64,000 nt of DNA. Source: Janthinobacterium sp. CG3. Lineage in GTDB: Bacteria; Pseudomonadota; Gammaproteobacteria; Burkholderiales; Burkholderiaceae_D. The stretch spans positions 4,872,367-4,936,366 of the forward strand of contig NZ_KB467824.1 of the NCBI RefSeq assembly GCF_000344615.1, read 5' to 3'. This document shows positions 24,328-34,095 of this stretch, piece by piece. The position numbers and the translations under genes are program-made. The notes below the pieces were generated by a model. The model was not told the DNA's origin, did no database searches, and was given only the letters and a program-made list of their open reading frames with translations. The stretch's first letter is position 1, and each line of letters starts with the position of its first letter.

Positions 24328-25458
24328 TCATTTCACGCTGAGCACGGTGATCAGCGCCAGGAACAGCAGGAACACGCTGCCGACGACAAACAGCAGCAGC
24401 GCGGTGCGCCACAGCGCCGCGCGGCGGCTGATGCCGTAGGCGCCGCGCAGTTGCACAAACATGTGCAGCGGCGGCGCGAGCAGCAGCAAGCTGATAAACA
24501 AGGTGTCGGCGTCGAGCTTGGCGAGCACCGCCAGTACGCTGAACAGCAATGACATGAAGCACAGCGAATACAGCGAAAACACGGCGTGGTCGTACATGGT
24601 GATGTCGCGCCGGCGCACGAACATCAACCAGAGGAAGGGCAGGGTGATCGGCACCAGCGCGAAGGAGAACTTGTAGGCGGTGTTCTTCAGCTTGTAGAGC
24701 ATCAGGTCGGGGTTCTTCAGCGCGCGTTTGAGCGGCAGGCCGATGCTTGGATCGTCGGTCGTGATGATGCTCGACCAGTCGCGCCGCTCCTCTTCCGGCG
24801 CCGCCGTGGCGGGGGCCGTCCCCGCCGCCGTCTTTCGGGCGGCCTTGGCGTCGAATTCCTGGAGTATGTTTTGGTTCAGCGCCAACGCGGCGCGCTCGCT
24901 CTCCAGTTCGCTGCGCGCTGCGGCCAGGTCGGCGTGGCTCGGCTCGCCGCCGGCGCGCGCCTGCAGCTTGGCCAGCGCCGCCTCGGCGCGGCCGACTTCG
25001 GCCTGCTTGTCGGCCACTTCGTCGACCAGTCCGCTCCGCGACCCGGTGTTGCCCGGCCCCTTCACGTTGATGCTGCCGCTGGTGTACGAGAACACAAAGA
25101 ACATCAGGAAGATCATGAACAGGAACAGGCCGAGCGGCGAGACGTAGCGCGCGCGCTGGCCGTTGACGTAACGCCGCGTCAGTTGGCCGGGCTGGGCCAC
25201 CAGCATCGGAATGGTGCGCCAACCCTTGGCGTCGAAATGCAGCATGCCGTGCAGGACTTCCTCGCCCAGGTGCAGCAGGGAGCGATGCACGTGCGCGGCC
25301 TGGCCGCAGGCGTGGCAGTATTGTCCGCTCAACGGCGTGGCGCAATTGGCGCAATTGGCGTCGTGCTGGCCTGCGGCCTTGCCGCCTTCGCCTTCGATAG
25401 CGCTGGCCGCCAGCCCGGCCGTGAGCAGCGCGCCGACCGATTCGATTTCCATACTCAT
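24328..25458 (-). CDS. DUF3667 zinc-ribbon membrane protein
   Basis: 376 residues. The N-terminal cytoplasmic part carries a zinc ribbon NCANCATPLSGQYCHACGQ (CxxC...CxxC). Then comes the DUF3667 signature GWRTIPMLVAQPGQLTRRYV and GQRARYVSPLGLFLFMIFLM, leading into the first helix. A coiled-coil-rich loop (DEVADKQAEVGRAEAALAKL) separates it from three or four C-terminal helices. Function unknown for the family; the ribbon suggests protein or nucleic-acid contact at the membrane. Start at ATG 25458 is supported by GGAG 8 bases upstream; a TTG four codons further up is less likely. Confidence 0.82.
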   Translation of the reverse strand: MSMEIESVGALLTAGLAASAIEGEGGKAAGQHDANCANCATPLSGQYCHACGQAAHVHRSLLHLGEEVLHGMLHFDAKGWRTIPMLVAQPGQLTRRYVNGQRARYVSPLGLFLFMIFLMFFVFSYTSGSINVKGPGNTGSRSGLVDEVADKQAEVGRAEAALAKLQARAGGEPSHADLAAARSELESERAALALNQNILQEFDAKAARKTAAGTAPATAAPEEERRDWSSIITTDDPSIGLPLKRALKNPDLMLYKLKNTAYKFSFALVPITLPFLWLMFVRRRDITMYDHAVFSLYSLCFMSLLFSVLAVLAKLDADTLFISLLLLAPPLHMFVQLRGAYGISRRAALWRTALLLFVVGSVFLLFLALITVLSVK

Positions 25459-25561
25459 CCCGCGCTCCAAGTAGTTGTCGCGCAGATTGTACCGAAATAA
25501 TCGATGAGATTATTGTAAAACCAAGCTTTCCTTATGGAATTAGTCGAAACCCTCGAATGGT

Positions 25562-26020
25562 TTACGCGCCCAGCCAGGGCAGGCCGCACTTGCACCAGCC
25601 GGCCACGTGTTTGCGATGGCCGTGTTCGTCCTTGTCGCCCTCGAAGCCTTCGAGGATGTCGAAGCAGTGCGTGTAGCCGTTTTCGGTGGCCAGCTTGGCC
25701 GCATGGCGCGAGCGCACGCCGGAACGGCACAGGAACAGCAGCACCTCGTCCTTGCCGGCGGCGGCGGCCAGTTGCGCCAGGAAGTCGGGGTTGGCCGCGC
25801 CGCCCGGGTAGGTGCTCCATTGCACCGCGCCGTGCTGGGCGGCGGGAATATCCACCCGGCCGACCCAGTCGCGCTCGGCGTTGGTGCGCACGTCGATCAG
25901 TTTGATGGCCGGGTCCGCTTCCAGCAGCGCGTGCGCCTCTTGCGGCGTGACGGCGCCCGCATAGGGTGCGGGCTGGATGCGGGCGCGCGCGGCGCCCAGG
26001 ATGTCGGCGACAAAGCTCAT
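25562..26020 (-). CDS. Rhodanese-like domain protein
   Basis: 152-residue single-domain rhodanese (sulfurtransferase fold). The opening MSFVADILGAARAR precedes the fold; AIKLIDVRTNAERDWVGRV is the CH2A motif and LFLCRSGVRSRHAA is the active-site loop with the catalytic Cys. A further cluster near the end, HVAGWCKCGLPW, adds two cysteines that could bind metal or form a relay. GGAG 9 bases upstream sets the ATG. It is divergent from glnA, an arrangement seen in related betaproteobacteria, and its upstream DNA contains the NtrC-type sites, so nitrogen control of both is possible (inference). Confidence 0.9.
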   Translation of the reverse strand: MSFVADILGAARARIQPAPYAGAVTPQEAHALLEADPAIKLIDVRTNAERDWVGRVDIPAAQHGAVQWSTYPGGAANPDFLAQLAAAAGKDEVLLFLCRSGVRSRHAAKLATENGYTHCFDILEGFEGDKDEHGHRKHVAGWCKCGLPWLGA

Positions 26021-26136
26021 GGTATTTCTCCGGTCGGAGTGGAAGAAGGATGGCTTGATTATAGTGCGCGCCGGACGCTTCGTCGCGGCCGGCGCAATGC
26101 ACCGCAACGATGCGTTTTTGGCGTTTTTGAAAAAAA

Positions 26137-26153
26137 CGCACAAGGATAGTGCG
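26137..26153 (+). promoter_or_regulatory. NtrC-type enhancer site 1 upstream of glnA
   Basis: CGCACAAGGATAGTGCG has the inverted GCAC-N7-GTGC layout of the NtrC consensus (TGCAC-N7-GTGCA). It lies ~172 bp upstream of the predicted glnA start point and 29 bp (about three helical turns) from site 2. Confidence 0.6.
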
Positions 26154-26165
26154 ATAATCGTTTTT

Positions 26166-26182
26166 TGCACTTCTTTAGTGCG
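26166..26182 (+). promoter_or_regulatory. NtrC-type enhancer site 2 upstream of glnA
   Basis: TGCACTTCTTTAGTGCG is a near-perfect match to the NtrC consensus TGCACYNNNNTGGTGCA. A third weaker half-conserved site, TGGCGCAAAGTAGTGCA, follows at 26192-26208. Confidence 0.68.
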
Positions 26183-26290
26183 TTATTGATGTGGCGCAAA
26201 GTAGTGCAAAAAAGTTCACGAAGGCGGAAATACCGCTGTCTTTTCAAGCGCTTGCCGGCGGACTCGGCAATTTGCCCGGGCTACCGGGGC

Positions 26291-26306
26291 TGGCATGGAA
26301 TCTGCT
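26291..26306 (+). promoter_or_regulatory. Sigma-54 promoter of glnA
   Basis: TGGCATGGAATCTGCT fits TGGCAY-N5-YTGCW with GG (26292-26293) and GC (26304-26305) exactly 10 bases apart, as required for the -24/-12 elements. Transcription would begin near 26317, about 90 bases before the glnA ATG. Paired NtrC-type sites lie upstream. Confidence 0.78.
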
Positions 26307-26408
26307 ATCATTTCATTGAGTTTTGGTCGCACGCAATGTTCGCTTGGCGCCGCATGATCAGCCAGTAAGACATGGTCGGCTCACCCCACATTTATTTAGG
26401 AGATACGC

Positions 26409-27824
26409 ATGGCAATGACAGCCGCAGAAGTCTTGAAAATGGCAAAAGACAACGAAGTGAAATTCGTTGATTTCCGCTTTGCCGACACCCGTGGTAAAGA
26501 ACAACACGTGACTGTTCCCGTGTCGCATTTCGATATGGATAAATTTGAATCCGGCCACGCCTTCGACGGTTCGTCGATCGCCGGCTGGAAGGGCATCGAA
26601 GCGTCCGACATGATCCTGCTGCCGGATCCCAACACGGCCAACATCGACCCGTTCATGGAAGAGACCACCCTGTTCATGCAGTGCGACGTGATCGAACCGT
26701 CGGACGGCAAGGGTTACGACCGCGATCCGCGCTCGATCGCCAAGCGCGCCGAAGCCTACCTGAAATCGTCGGGCCTGGGCGACACCGCCTACTTCGGTCC
26801 CGAGCCGGAATTCTTCATCTTCGACAGCGTGCGCTGGAAAATCGACATGTCGGGTTGCTTCGTCAAGATCGGTTCCGACGAAGCCTCGTGGTCGACCGGC
26901 AAGGACATCGAAGGCGGCAACAGCGGCCACCGTCCTACCGTCAAGGGCGGCTACTTCCCGGTGCCGCCGGTGGACAGCTTCCAGGACATGCGTTCGGAAA
27001 TGTGCCTGATCCTGGAATCGCTGGGCATCCCGGTCGAAGTGCACCACCACGAAGTGGCCGGCGCCGGCCAGAACGAAATCGGCACCCGCTTCTCGACCCT
27101 GGTCGAGCGCGCCGACTGGACCCAGAACATGAAGTACGTGATCTGGAACGTCGCCCACAGCTACGGCAAGACCGCCACCTTCATGCCTAAGCCTATCGTC
27201 GGCGACAACGGTTCCGGCATGCACGTGCACCAATCGGTATGGAAAGACGGCAAGAACCTGTTCGCCGGCGACGGCTATGCCGGCCTGTCCGATTTCGCCC
27301 TGTACTACATCGGCGGTATCATCAAGCACGCCAAGGCGCTGAACGCCATCACCAACCCGGGCACCAACTCGTACAAGCGTCTGGTTCCAGGCTACGAGGC
27401 GCCGGTCAAGCTGGCGTACTCGGCGCGCAACCGCTCGGCCTCGATCCGCATCCCGCACGTGGCCAATCCTAAGGGCCGCCGCGTCGAAGCGCGCTTCCCG
27501 GACCCGCTGGCGAACCCGTACCTGTGCTTCGCCGCGCTGCTGATGGCCGGCCTGGACGGCGTGCAGAACAAGATCCACCCGGGCGAAGCCGCCTCGAAGG
27601 ATCTGTACCATCTGCCGCCCGAGGAAGACGCGCTGATCCCGACCGTCTGCGCCTCGCTGGAAGAAGCGCTGGACGCGTTGAACAAGGACCGCGAGTTCCT
27701 GACCCGTGGCGGCGTGTTCAGCGACGCCATGATCGACGCCTACCTCGAATTGAAGATGCAGGACGTGCAGCGCATGCGCATGACCACGCATCCGGTCGAA
27801 TTCGACATGTACTACTCGCTGTAA
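26409..27824 (+). CDS. glnA: Glutamine synthetase type I
   Basis: 471 residues; ATP-dependent synthesis of glutamine from glutamate and ammonia, forming dodecamers in the cytoplasm. Family blocks are present: [33 protein letters not shown], the metal-site [11 protein letters not shown], the ATP-binding [10 protein letters not shown]-equivalent ([10 protein letters not shown] is conserved here) and NRSASIRIP. The adenylylation loop DLYHLPPEE places the target tyrosine at Y400, so it is the GlnE-regulated GSI-beta type; glnE is also in this window. AGGAGAT lies 6 bases before the ATG. Transcription is predicted from a sigma-54 promoter with NtrC sites. Confidence 0.98.
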   Translation: MAMTAAEVLKMAKDNEVKFVDFRFADTRGKEQHVTVPVSHFDMDKFESGHAFDGSSIAGWKGIEASDMILLPDPNTANIDPFMEETTLFMQCDVIEPSDGKGYDRDPRSIAKRAEAYLKSSGLGDTAYFGPEPEFFIFDSVRWKIDMSGCFVKIGSDEASWSTGKDIEGGNSGHRPTVKGGYFPVPPVDSFQDMRSEMCLILESLGIPVEVHHHEVAGAGQNEIGTRFSTLVERADWTQNMKYVIWNVAHSYGKTATFMPKPIVGDNGSGMHVHQSVWKDGKNLFAGDGYAGLSDFALYYIGGIIKHAKALNAITNPGTNSYKRLVPGYEAPVKLAYSARNRSASIRIPHVANPKGRRVEARFPDPLANPYLCFAALLMAGLDGVQNKIHPGEAASKDLYHLPPEEDALIPTVCASLEEALDALNKDREFLTRGGVFSDAMIDAYLELKMQDVQRMRMTTHPVEFDMYYSL

Positions 27825-27865
27825 CGGCGCCGCGCCGGCCCGCTGCCGGCGCCGGGGCTTAAAAG

Positions 27866-27904
27866 AACGCGAGGCGAGCCACACGGCTTTCCTCGCGTTT
27901 TTTC
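27866..27904 (+). terminator. Rho-independent terminator of glnA
   Basis: Outer stem AACGCGAGG (27866-27874) / CCTCGCGTT (27891-27899), with an inner AGCC/GGCT stem, followed by a run of T. It lies 41 bases after the glnA stop and separates glnA from the DUF4124-ntrBC unit. Confidence 0.85.
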
Positions 27905-27964
27905 ATTGATGTTGTATATTCGGCTTGGGCTGATTTATTCGCGCACCGCGAATGGGCTATTGGA

Positions 27965-28522
27965 ATGACAAGCGGATTGAATATGCAGAAAATCGCAGCA
28001 CCTGCCACTGTACTGGCGCTGGCCGCCGCGCTGGCGCTGGGCGCCGGCGCGCAGGCGCGCGCCGACGGCCAGATTTTTTTGTGCGTCGACGCCGACGGGC
28101 GCAAGGAATTGACCGACGTGAACCGCAAGGGCCAGTGCAAGCTGCTCGACCTGCCGGGGGCGATCGCGCCGGCGCCGGCGCCGCGGCGCTCCGCGCCGGT
28201 CGCGGCGCCGGCGCGCGCCGGCGGCGGCGCCGCCGCGCCGGCCCCGACGATGTCGACGCCGGCCGATTTTCCCAAGGTCGACAGCGGCGCCCAGAAGGCG
28301 CGCGACAACGACCGGCGCCAGATCCTGCTCGACGAACTGCGCGCCGAGGAGCAAAAACTGGCCGCGCTGAAGCTGGAGTACAACGGCGGCGAGCCCGAGC
28401 GCCATGGCAACGAGCGCAACTACGCCAAGTACCTGGAGCGGGTGGCGCAAATGAAGGACAACGTGGGCCGCGCCGAAAAGAACGTCGAGGCCTTGAAACG
28501 CGAGATCGCGAATATCCGATGA
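27965..28522 (+). CDS. DUF4124 domain protein, exported
   Basis: 185 residues. After a signal peptide (core TVLALAAALALGAGAQARA) comes the short DUF4124 motif QIFLCVDADGRKELTDVNRKG with its two conserved Cys (C in FLCVD and in GQCK). A proline/alanine linker then leads to a helical, probably coiled-coil tail (LLDELRAEEQKLAALKLEYN). The next Met at 27983 is an equally possible start and gives a shorter n-region. The stop overlaps the ntrB start (ATGA), tying this envelope protein to the nitrogen two-component genes; such a gene between glnA and ntrB is common in betaproteobacteria. Function unknown. Confidence 0.83.
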   Translation: MTSGLNMQKIAAPATVLALAAALALGAGAQARADGQIFLCVDADGRKELTDVNRKGQCKLLDLPGAIAPAPAPRRSAPVAAPARAGGGAAAPAPTMSTPADFPKVDSGAQKARDNDRRQILLDELRAEEQKLAALKLEYNGGEPERHGNERNYAKYLERVAQMKDNVGRAEKNVEALKREIANIR

Positions 28523-29592
28523 CACTAGTTAACCACAAGCTGGCCGGGCTGGACATCCTGGCCTCGGCCGTGGTCCTGCTCGACGCCGAGGGCCGCATCA
28601 GCTACGCCAACGCGGCCGCCGAGAACCTGCTGGAGAGTTCGCTCAAGGCGCTCTCGCGCCAGAGGCTGACCTCGCTGTTCAGCAACCCCGACGAACTGGC
28701 CGGCATCTGCGTCCAGGCGCTCGAGCACAAGTTCGCCGACATGCGCCAGGACCTGACGCTGGAGCGGCCCGGGCGCGAGGCGCTGCACGTGCACAGCATT
28801 ATCAGCGCGCTCGACGACGCCGCCGGCACCATCCTGATCGAGCTGCGCGAGAACGTCCAGCAGCTCAAGCTCGACCGCGAGGAGCGCATCCTCGACCAGA
28901 GCCAGGTCAACAAGGAGTTGATCCGCAACCTGGCGCACGAGATCAAGAACCCGCTGGGCGGCATCCGCGGCGCCGCCCAGTTGCTGGAACTGGAGCTGCC
29001 GGCGCTGCACCTGGGCGCCTTGCGCGAGTACACCCAGGTCATCATCAAGGAGGCCGACCGCCTGCAAACCCTGGTCGACCGGCTGCTGGCGCCGCACCGC
29101 CGCCCGCACATCGTCGGCGACGTCAACATCCACGAAGTGTGCGAGCGGGTGCGCAGCCTGATCCTGGCCGAGTTTCCCTGCGGCCTGAGCATCCGGCGCG
29201 ACTACGACGCCTCGATTCCCGAGTTCCGCGGCGACAAGGAACAACTGATCCAGACCGTGCTCAACATCGCCCACAACGCCGCCCAGGCGCTGTCCGAGCG
29301 CATCGAGGCGGGCGACGCCGAGCTGGTTTTCAAGACCCGGGTGGCGCGCCAGGTGACGCTGGCGAAGGTGCGCTACAACCTGGCATTAGACTTGCATATC
29401 ATTGACAATGGACCGGGCATCTCGCCCCAGATCCGCGACCGTATTTTCTACCCGCTGGTGTCGGGACGGGAGGGCGGCAGCGGTTTGGGGCTGACACTGG
29501 CGCAAACTTTCGTGCAGCAGCATATGGGCGTGATCGAGTGCGAGAGCCGGCCAGGATATACCGATTTCAGGATCGTCCTGCCGCTTCCCTAG
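28519..29592 (+). CDS. ntrB: Nitrogen regulation sensor histidine kinase NtrB (GlnL)
   Basis: 357-residue soluble kinase that phosphorylates NtrC under nitrogen limitation and is normally controlled by PII. An N-terminal PAS domain (DILASAVVLLDAEGRISYAN, NAAAENLLESS) is followed by the phospho-acceptor LIRNLAHEIKNPLGGIRGA and the HATPase blocks: N box VLNIAHNAAQAL, G1 IIDNGPGISP, and G2 GREGGSGLGLTLAQ. No transmembrane segments. The start overlaps the DUF4124 stop; ntrC follows after 63 bp. Together with the glnA promoter it forms the classical Ntr circuit. Confidence 0.96.
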   Translation: MTLVNHKLAGLDILASAVVLLDAEGRISYANAAAENLLESSLKALSRQRLTSLFSNPDELAGICVQALEHKFADMRQDLTLERPGREALHVHSIISALDDAAGTILIELRENVQQLKLDREERILDQSQVNKELIRNLAHEIKNPLGGIRGAAQLLELELPALHLGALREYTQVIIKEADRLQTLVDRLLAPHRRPHIVGDVNIHEVCERVRSLILAEFPCGLSIRRDYDASIPEFRGDKEQLIQTVLNIAHNAAQALSERIEAGDAELVFKTRVARQVTLAKVRYNLALDLHIIDNGPGISPQIRDRIFYPLVSGREGGSGLGLTLAQTFVQQHMGVIECESRPGYTDFRIVLPLP

Positions 29593-29655
29593 GCGGCGCG
29601 GGGCGGCGCCTGGTCCGTATCCCAAATGAATCCATATTGCGGGACGCACATACAC

Positions 29656-31155
<1,500 letters not shown>

Positions 31156-31260
31156 CGCAGCGCCGGTCCAGGTCGCGCGCCGGCGCGTGTCGGCGCCGCC
31201 GCCGGCGGGCCGGCGCGGTCGAATGCCGCAAGCAGGTGCGCTATGACTACGCGCGGCCCG

Positions 31261-31312
31261 GCGTCGGCTGGCGCCGTCGCGCATCCGACCCGCGGAAGTT
31301 CACCGTAGCGGC
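31261..31312. repeat. Dispersed palindromic repeat, copy D (right half)
   Basis: GCGTCGGCTGGCGCCGTCGC and ATCCGACCCGCGGAAG, ending CCGTAGCGGC, align with the right half of copy B (24210-24262). The left half is not recognisable, so it is a decayed copy between ntrC and corA. Confidence 0.6.
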
Positions 31313-31406
31313 CACGTCCCCCTCCATCTTGCACTGCGCAAACCTGCCGCGATCAGGTAAGCTCTCGGCTGCAGGGGCGGCGTGCCCCGTTTTTCATGGA
31401 AACAGT

Positions 31407-32375
31407 ATGTTGATTAACTGCGTGGCCTACCAGGACGGCAAAAAACTGGCGGACATCCCGGTCGAGGCGATCAGCGATTTCGTCGAGCGGCCCGATTGCT
31501 TCGTCTGGGTCGCCTTGCTCGACGCCCAGCCCGCCGAGCTGGCCCAGATGCAGGAGGAGTTCTGCCTGCACGAATTGGCCGTCGAGGACGCCCGCCGCGG
31601 CCACCAGCGCCCGAAGATCGAGGAATACGGCGATTCGCTGTTCGCCGTGGTGCAGACGGTCGAGCTGGTCGGCGACGCGCTGGTGCTCGGCGAAGTCGAC
31701 ATTTTCGTCGGCGCCAACTATGTGCTGTCGGTGCGCGGCAGCCACAGCTCGCAGGGCTTCCTCGGCGTGCGCGCGCGCGCCGAGCGCGAACCGCACCTGC
31801 TGTCGAAGGGCTCGGCCTTCGTCTTCTACGCGCTGATGGACGCGGTCGTCGACCGCTATTTCCCGGTGGTCGACGCGCTCGAGAGCGAACTCGAACTGAT
31901 CGAGGACCGCATCTTCGCCCGCGGCGCCGAGCGCGACAACATCGAGCGGCTGTACCAGCTCAAACGCAAGATCATGGTGCTGCGCCACGTCGTCGCGCCG
32001 CTGATGGAGGCCGTCGGCAAGCTGCACGGCGGGCGCGTGCCGGCGCTGTGCGGCGACACCCAGGAATACTTCCGCGACGTGCACGACCATTTGCACCGCA
32101 TCAGCGGCACCCTCGACACCATCCGCGACACCATCAGCACGGCGATCCAGGTCAACCTGTCGATGGTGGCGATCGACGAGAGCGAGGTCAACAAGCGCCT
32201 GGCGGCCTGGGCCGCGATCTTCGCCATCTTCACCGCCTTCGCCGGCGTCTGGGGCATGAACTTCGACGTCATGCCCGAGCTGAAGTGGAAATACGGCTAT
32301 CCGGCGGCGGTGCTGGCGATGTTCTCGGTGTCGGGCTATCTGTACTACCGTTTCCGGCGCTCCGGCTGGCTCTAA
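31407..32375 (+). CDS. corA: CorA-family magnesium/cobalt transporter
   Basis: 322-residue pentameric channel-type transporter for Mg2+ and other divalent cations. A long cytoplasmic N-terminal domain (MLINCVAYQDGKKLADIPVE ... PKIEEYGDSLFAVVQTVEL) leads through the long stalk helix (RDNIERLYQLKRKIMVLRHV) to two C-terminal helices. The first ends in the selectivity signature as WGMNFDVMPEL (GMN), and the second is AAVLAMFSVSGYLYYRF. The C-terminus is basic (RFRRSGWL). It looks monocistronic. Which metal is physiological cannot be read from sequence. Confidence 0.94.
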   Translation: MLINCVAYQDGKKLADIPVEAISDFVERPDCFVWVALLDAQPAELAQMQEEFCLHELAVEDARRGHQRPKIEEYGDSLFAVVQTVELVGDALVLGEVDIFVGANYVLSVRGSHSSQGFLGVRARAEREPHLLSKGSAFVFYALMDAVVDRYFPVVDALESELELIEDRIFARGAERDNIERLYQLKRKIMVLRHVVAPLMEAVGKLHGGRVPALCGDTQEYFRDVHDHLHRISGTLDTIRDTISTAIQVNLSMVAIDESEVNKRLAAWAAIFAIFTAFAGVWGMNFDVMPELKWKYGYPAAVLAMFSVSGYLYYRFRRSGWL

Positions 32376-32497
32376 AAAAACGCCGCGGCCGTGTCAATTA
32401 CAACAACAGTAGGATGTACAATGGCCGCATGGGCGCAGTGGCTTGCTCGCACCATCTTGTCCATCGGGCCGTCGCGGCCGCGCACCAAGGAAGATCC

Positions 32498-34039
32498 ATG
32501 ACAGACGAGATGTTGTTCGAAGACGACGAGGCGCCGCAGGCCAAGTGCGCCGCGCCGCCGCCGTGGCAAGTGATGATCGTCGACGACGAGGAATCGGTGC
32601 ACCAGGTAACCCGGCTGGTGATGTCGGACTTCAGCTTCGACGGGCGCGGCGTGCAGTTCAGCAGTTGCTATTCGGCGGCCGAGGCCGGCGCCGCGCTGGC
32701 GCAGGGCGGCGACGTCGCGCTGATCCTGCTCGACGTCGTCATGGAGCACGAGCACGCCGGGCTGGACCTGGTGCGCTTCATCCGCGACGAGCTGCACAAC
32801 CACAGCGTACGCATCGTGCTGCGCACCGGCCAGCCCGGCCAGGCGCCGCAGGAATACGTGATCCGCAACTACGACATCAACGACTACCGCGAAAAGACCG
32901 AACTCACGCACGGCAAGCTGAGCACCGTGTTCTACTCGGCGTTGCGCGGCTACCGCGACCTGATGCGCCTGCAGCGCGCCAGGGACGGCCTGCGCCGTTC
33001 GATCGAGGCGATCACCGCCGTCTGCGACGCCGACAACCTGCGCGGCTTTTGCTCGGCGGTGCTGGCCCAGGCCGGCGCGTTGCTGGGCCAGGACGGCGAG
33101 GGCGTCTGCGCCGGCCGCCTCGGCACCTTCGCCGCCGCCCGGCTCGACGAGGGCATGCGCGTGCTGGCCGTCACGCCGGCCTACGCCGGCCTGGCGCCGC
33201 AGACCAGCCTGGACCATCTGCCGGGGCCGGTGCGCGCCGCCTTCGAGCGCGCGATGGCCGAGCGGCGCGGCCACCAGGGCGAGTTGCACCACCTGAGCTA
33301 CCACCGCACCGGCGACGGCAACGAAAGCTTCCTGTACATGGCCTTCGCCGAGCCGATCGGCGCCGACGCGCGCGAGACGCTGGCCGCCTTCGCCGCCAAC
33401 GTCGCCATCACCTATGAAAAACTGCTGCAGCGCGAAGAGCTCGAGGCGACCCAGGAAGCCACCGTGGCGATCCTCGGCGAGGCGCTCGGGCGGCGTTCGG
33501 CCGCGCCCGGCGCGCACGCCGAGCGGGTCGGCGCGATCGCCGCGATGCTCGGCGCCGCCGCCGGCATGGCGCCGGCGGCCGTGCGCCAGCTGCGCCTGGC
33601 CGCGCCGCTGCACGACGCCGGCCACTGCGGCGTGCCCGACGCCGTGCTGCACGCGCCCGGTCCGCTCGACGCCGAGCAGTGGCAGCTGATGCGCCGCCAT
33701 ACGGGCATCGGGCGCGACATGCTGGCGCGCTCGCCGCGGCCGGTGCTGCAATTGGCGGCCGCCATCGCCCACGAACACCACGAGCGCTGGGACGGCGGCG
33801 GCTACCCGCGCGCGCTGGCCGGCGAACAGATCGGCCTGGCCGCGCGCATCACCGCCCTGGCCGACTTTATCGACGCCATGGTCAGCCCGCGCAGCTACCG
33901 CCAAGCCTGGTCGCTGGAACACACGCTGCGCCAGGTGCGCGAGGAAAGCGGCAAGCGCTTCGCGCCGGACCTGGTGGCGCACCTGTTCGAGCGGCTCGAC
34001 TGGCTGCGCGCGCTGTACCTGCGCCTGCCGCCGGATTAA
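32498..34039 (+). CDS. Response regulator with DUF3369 and HD-GYP-type output
   Basis: 513 residues. The receiver domain has VMIVDDEESVHQV and the phosphoacceptor in ALILLDVVMEH. A DUF3369 middle domain follows (RIVLRTGQPGQAPQEYVIRN, YDINDYREKTELTHGKL). The C-terminal HD-GYP shows LHDAGHCGVPDAVL, IAHEHHERWDGGGYP and RITALADFIDAMVSPRSY. Canonical HD-GYP enzymes have HDxGK; here the Lys is His, while HHE and GYP remain, so c-di-GMP hydrolysis is likely but not certain. ATG 32498 starts the receiver-proximal tail. A soluble sensor kinase gene follows at once and is the likely cognate partner. Confidence 0.88.
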   Translation: MTDEMLFEDDEAPQAKCAAPPPWQVMIVDDEESVHQVTRLVMSDFSFDGRGVQFSSCYSAAEAGAALAQGGDVALILLDVVMEHEHAGLDLVRFIRDELHNHSVRIVLRTGQPGQAPQEYVIRNYDINDYREKTELTHGKLSTVFYSALRGYRDLMRLQRARDGLRRSIEAITAVCDADNLRGFCSAVLAQAGALLGQDGEGVCAGRLGTFAAARLDEGMRVLAVTPAYAGLAPQTSLDHLPGPVRAAFERAMAERRGHQGELHHLSYHRTGDGNESFLYMAFAEPIGADARETLAAFAANVAITYEKLLQREELEATQEATVAILGEALGRRSAAPGAHAERVGAIAAMLGAAAGMAPAAVRQLRLAAPLHDAGHCGVPDAVLHAPGPLDAEQWQLMRRHTGIGRDMLARSPRPVLQLAAAIAHEHHERWDGGGYPRALAGEQIGLAARITALADFIDAMVSPRSYRQAWSLEHTLRQVREESGKRFAPDLVAHLFERLDWLRALYLRLPPD

Positions 34040-34095
34040 TGTAGACGATTCAAGCTTTATACCGCCAATTCACGCGCGCTGCGCAGGAGCCTACG

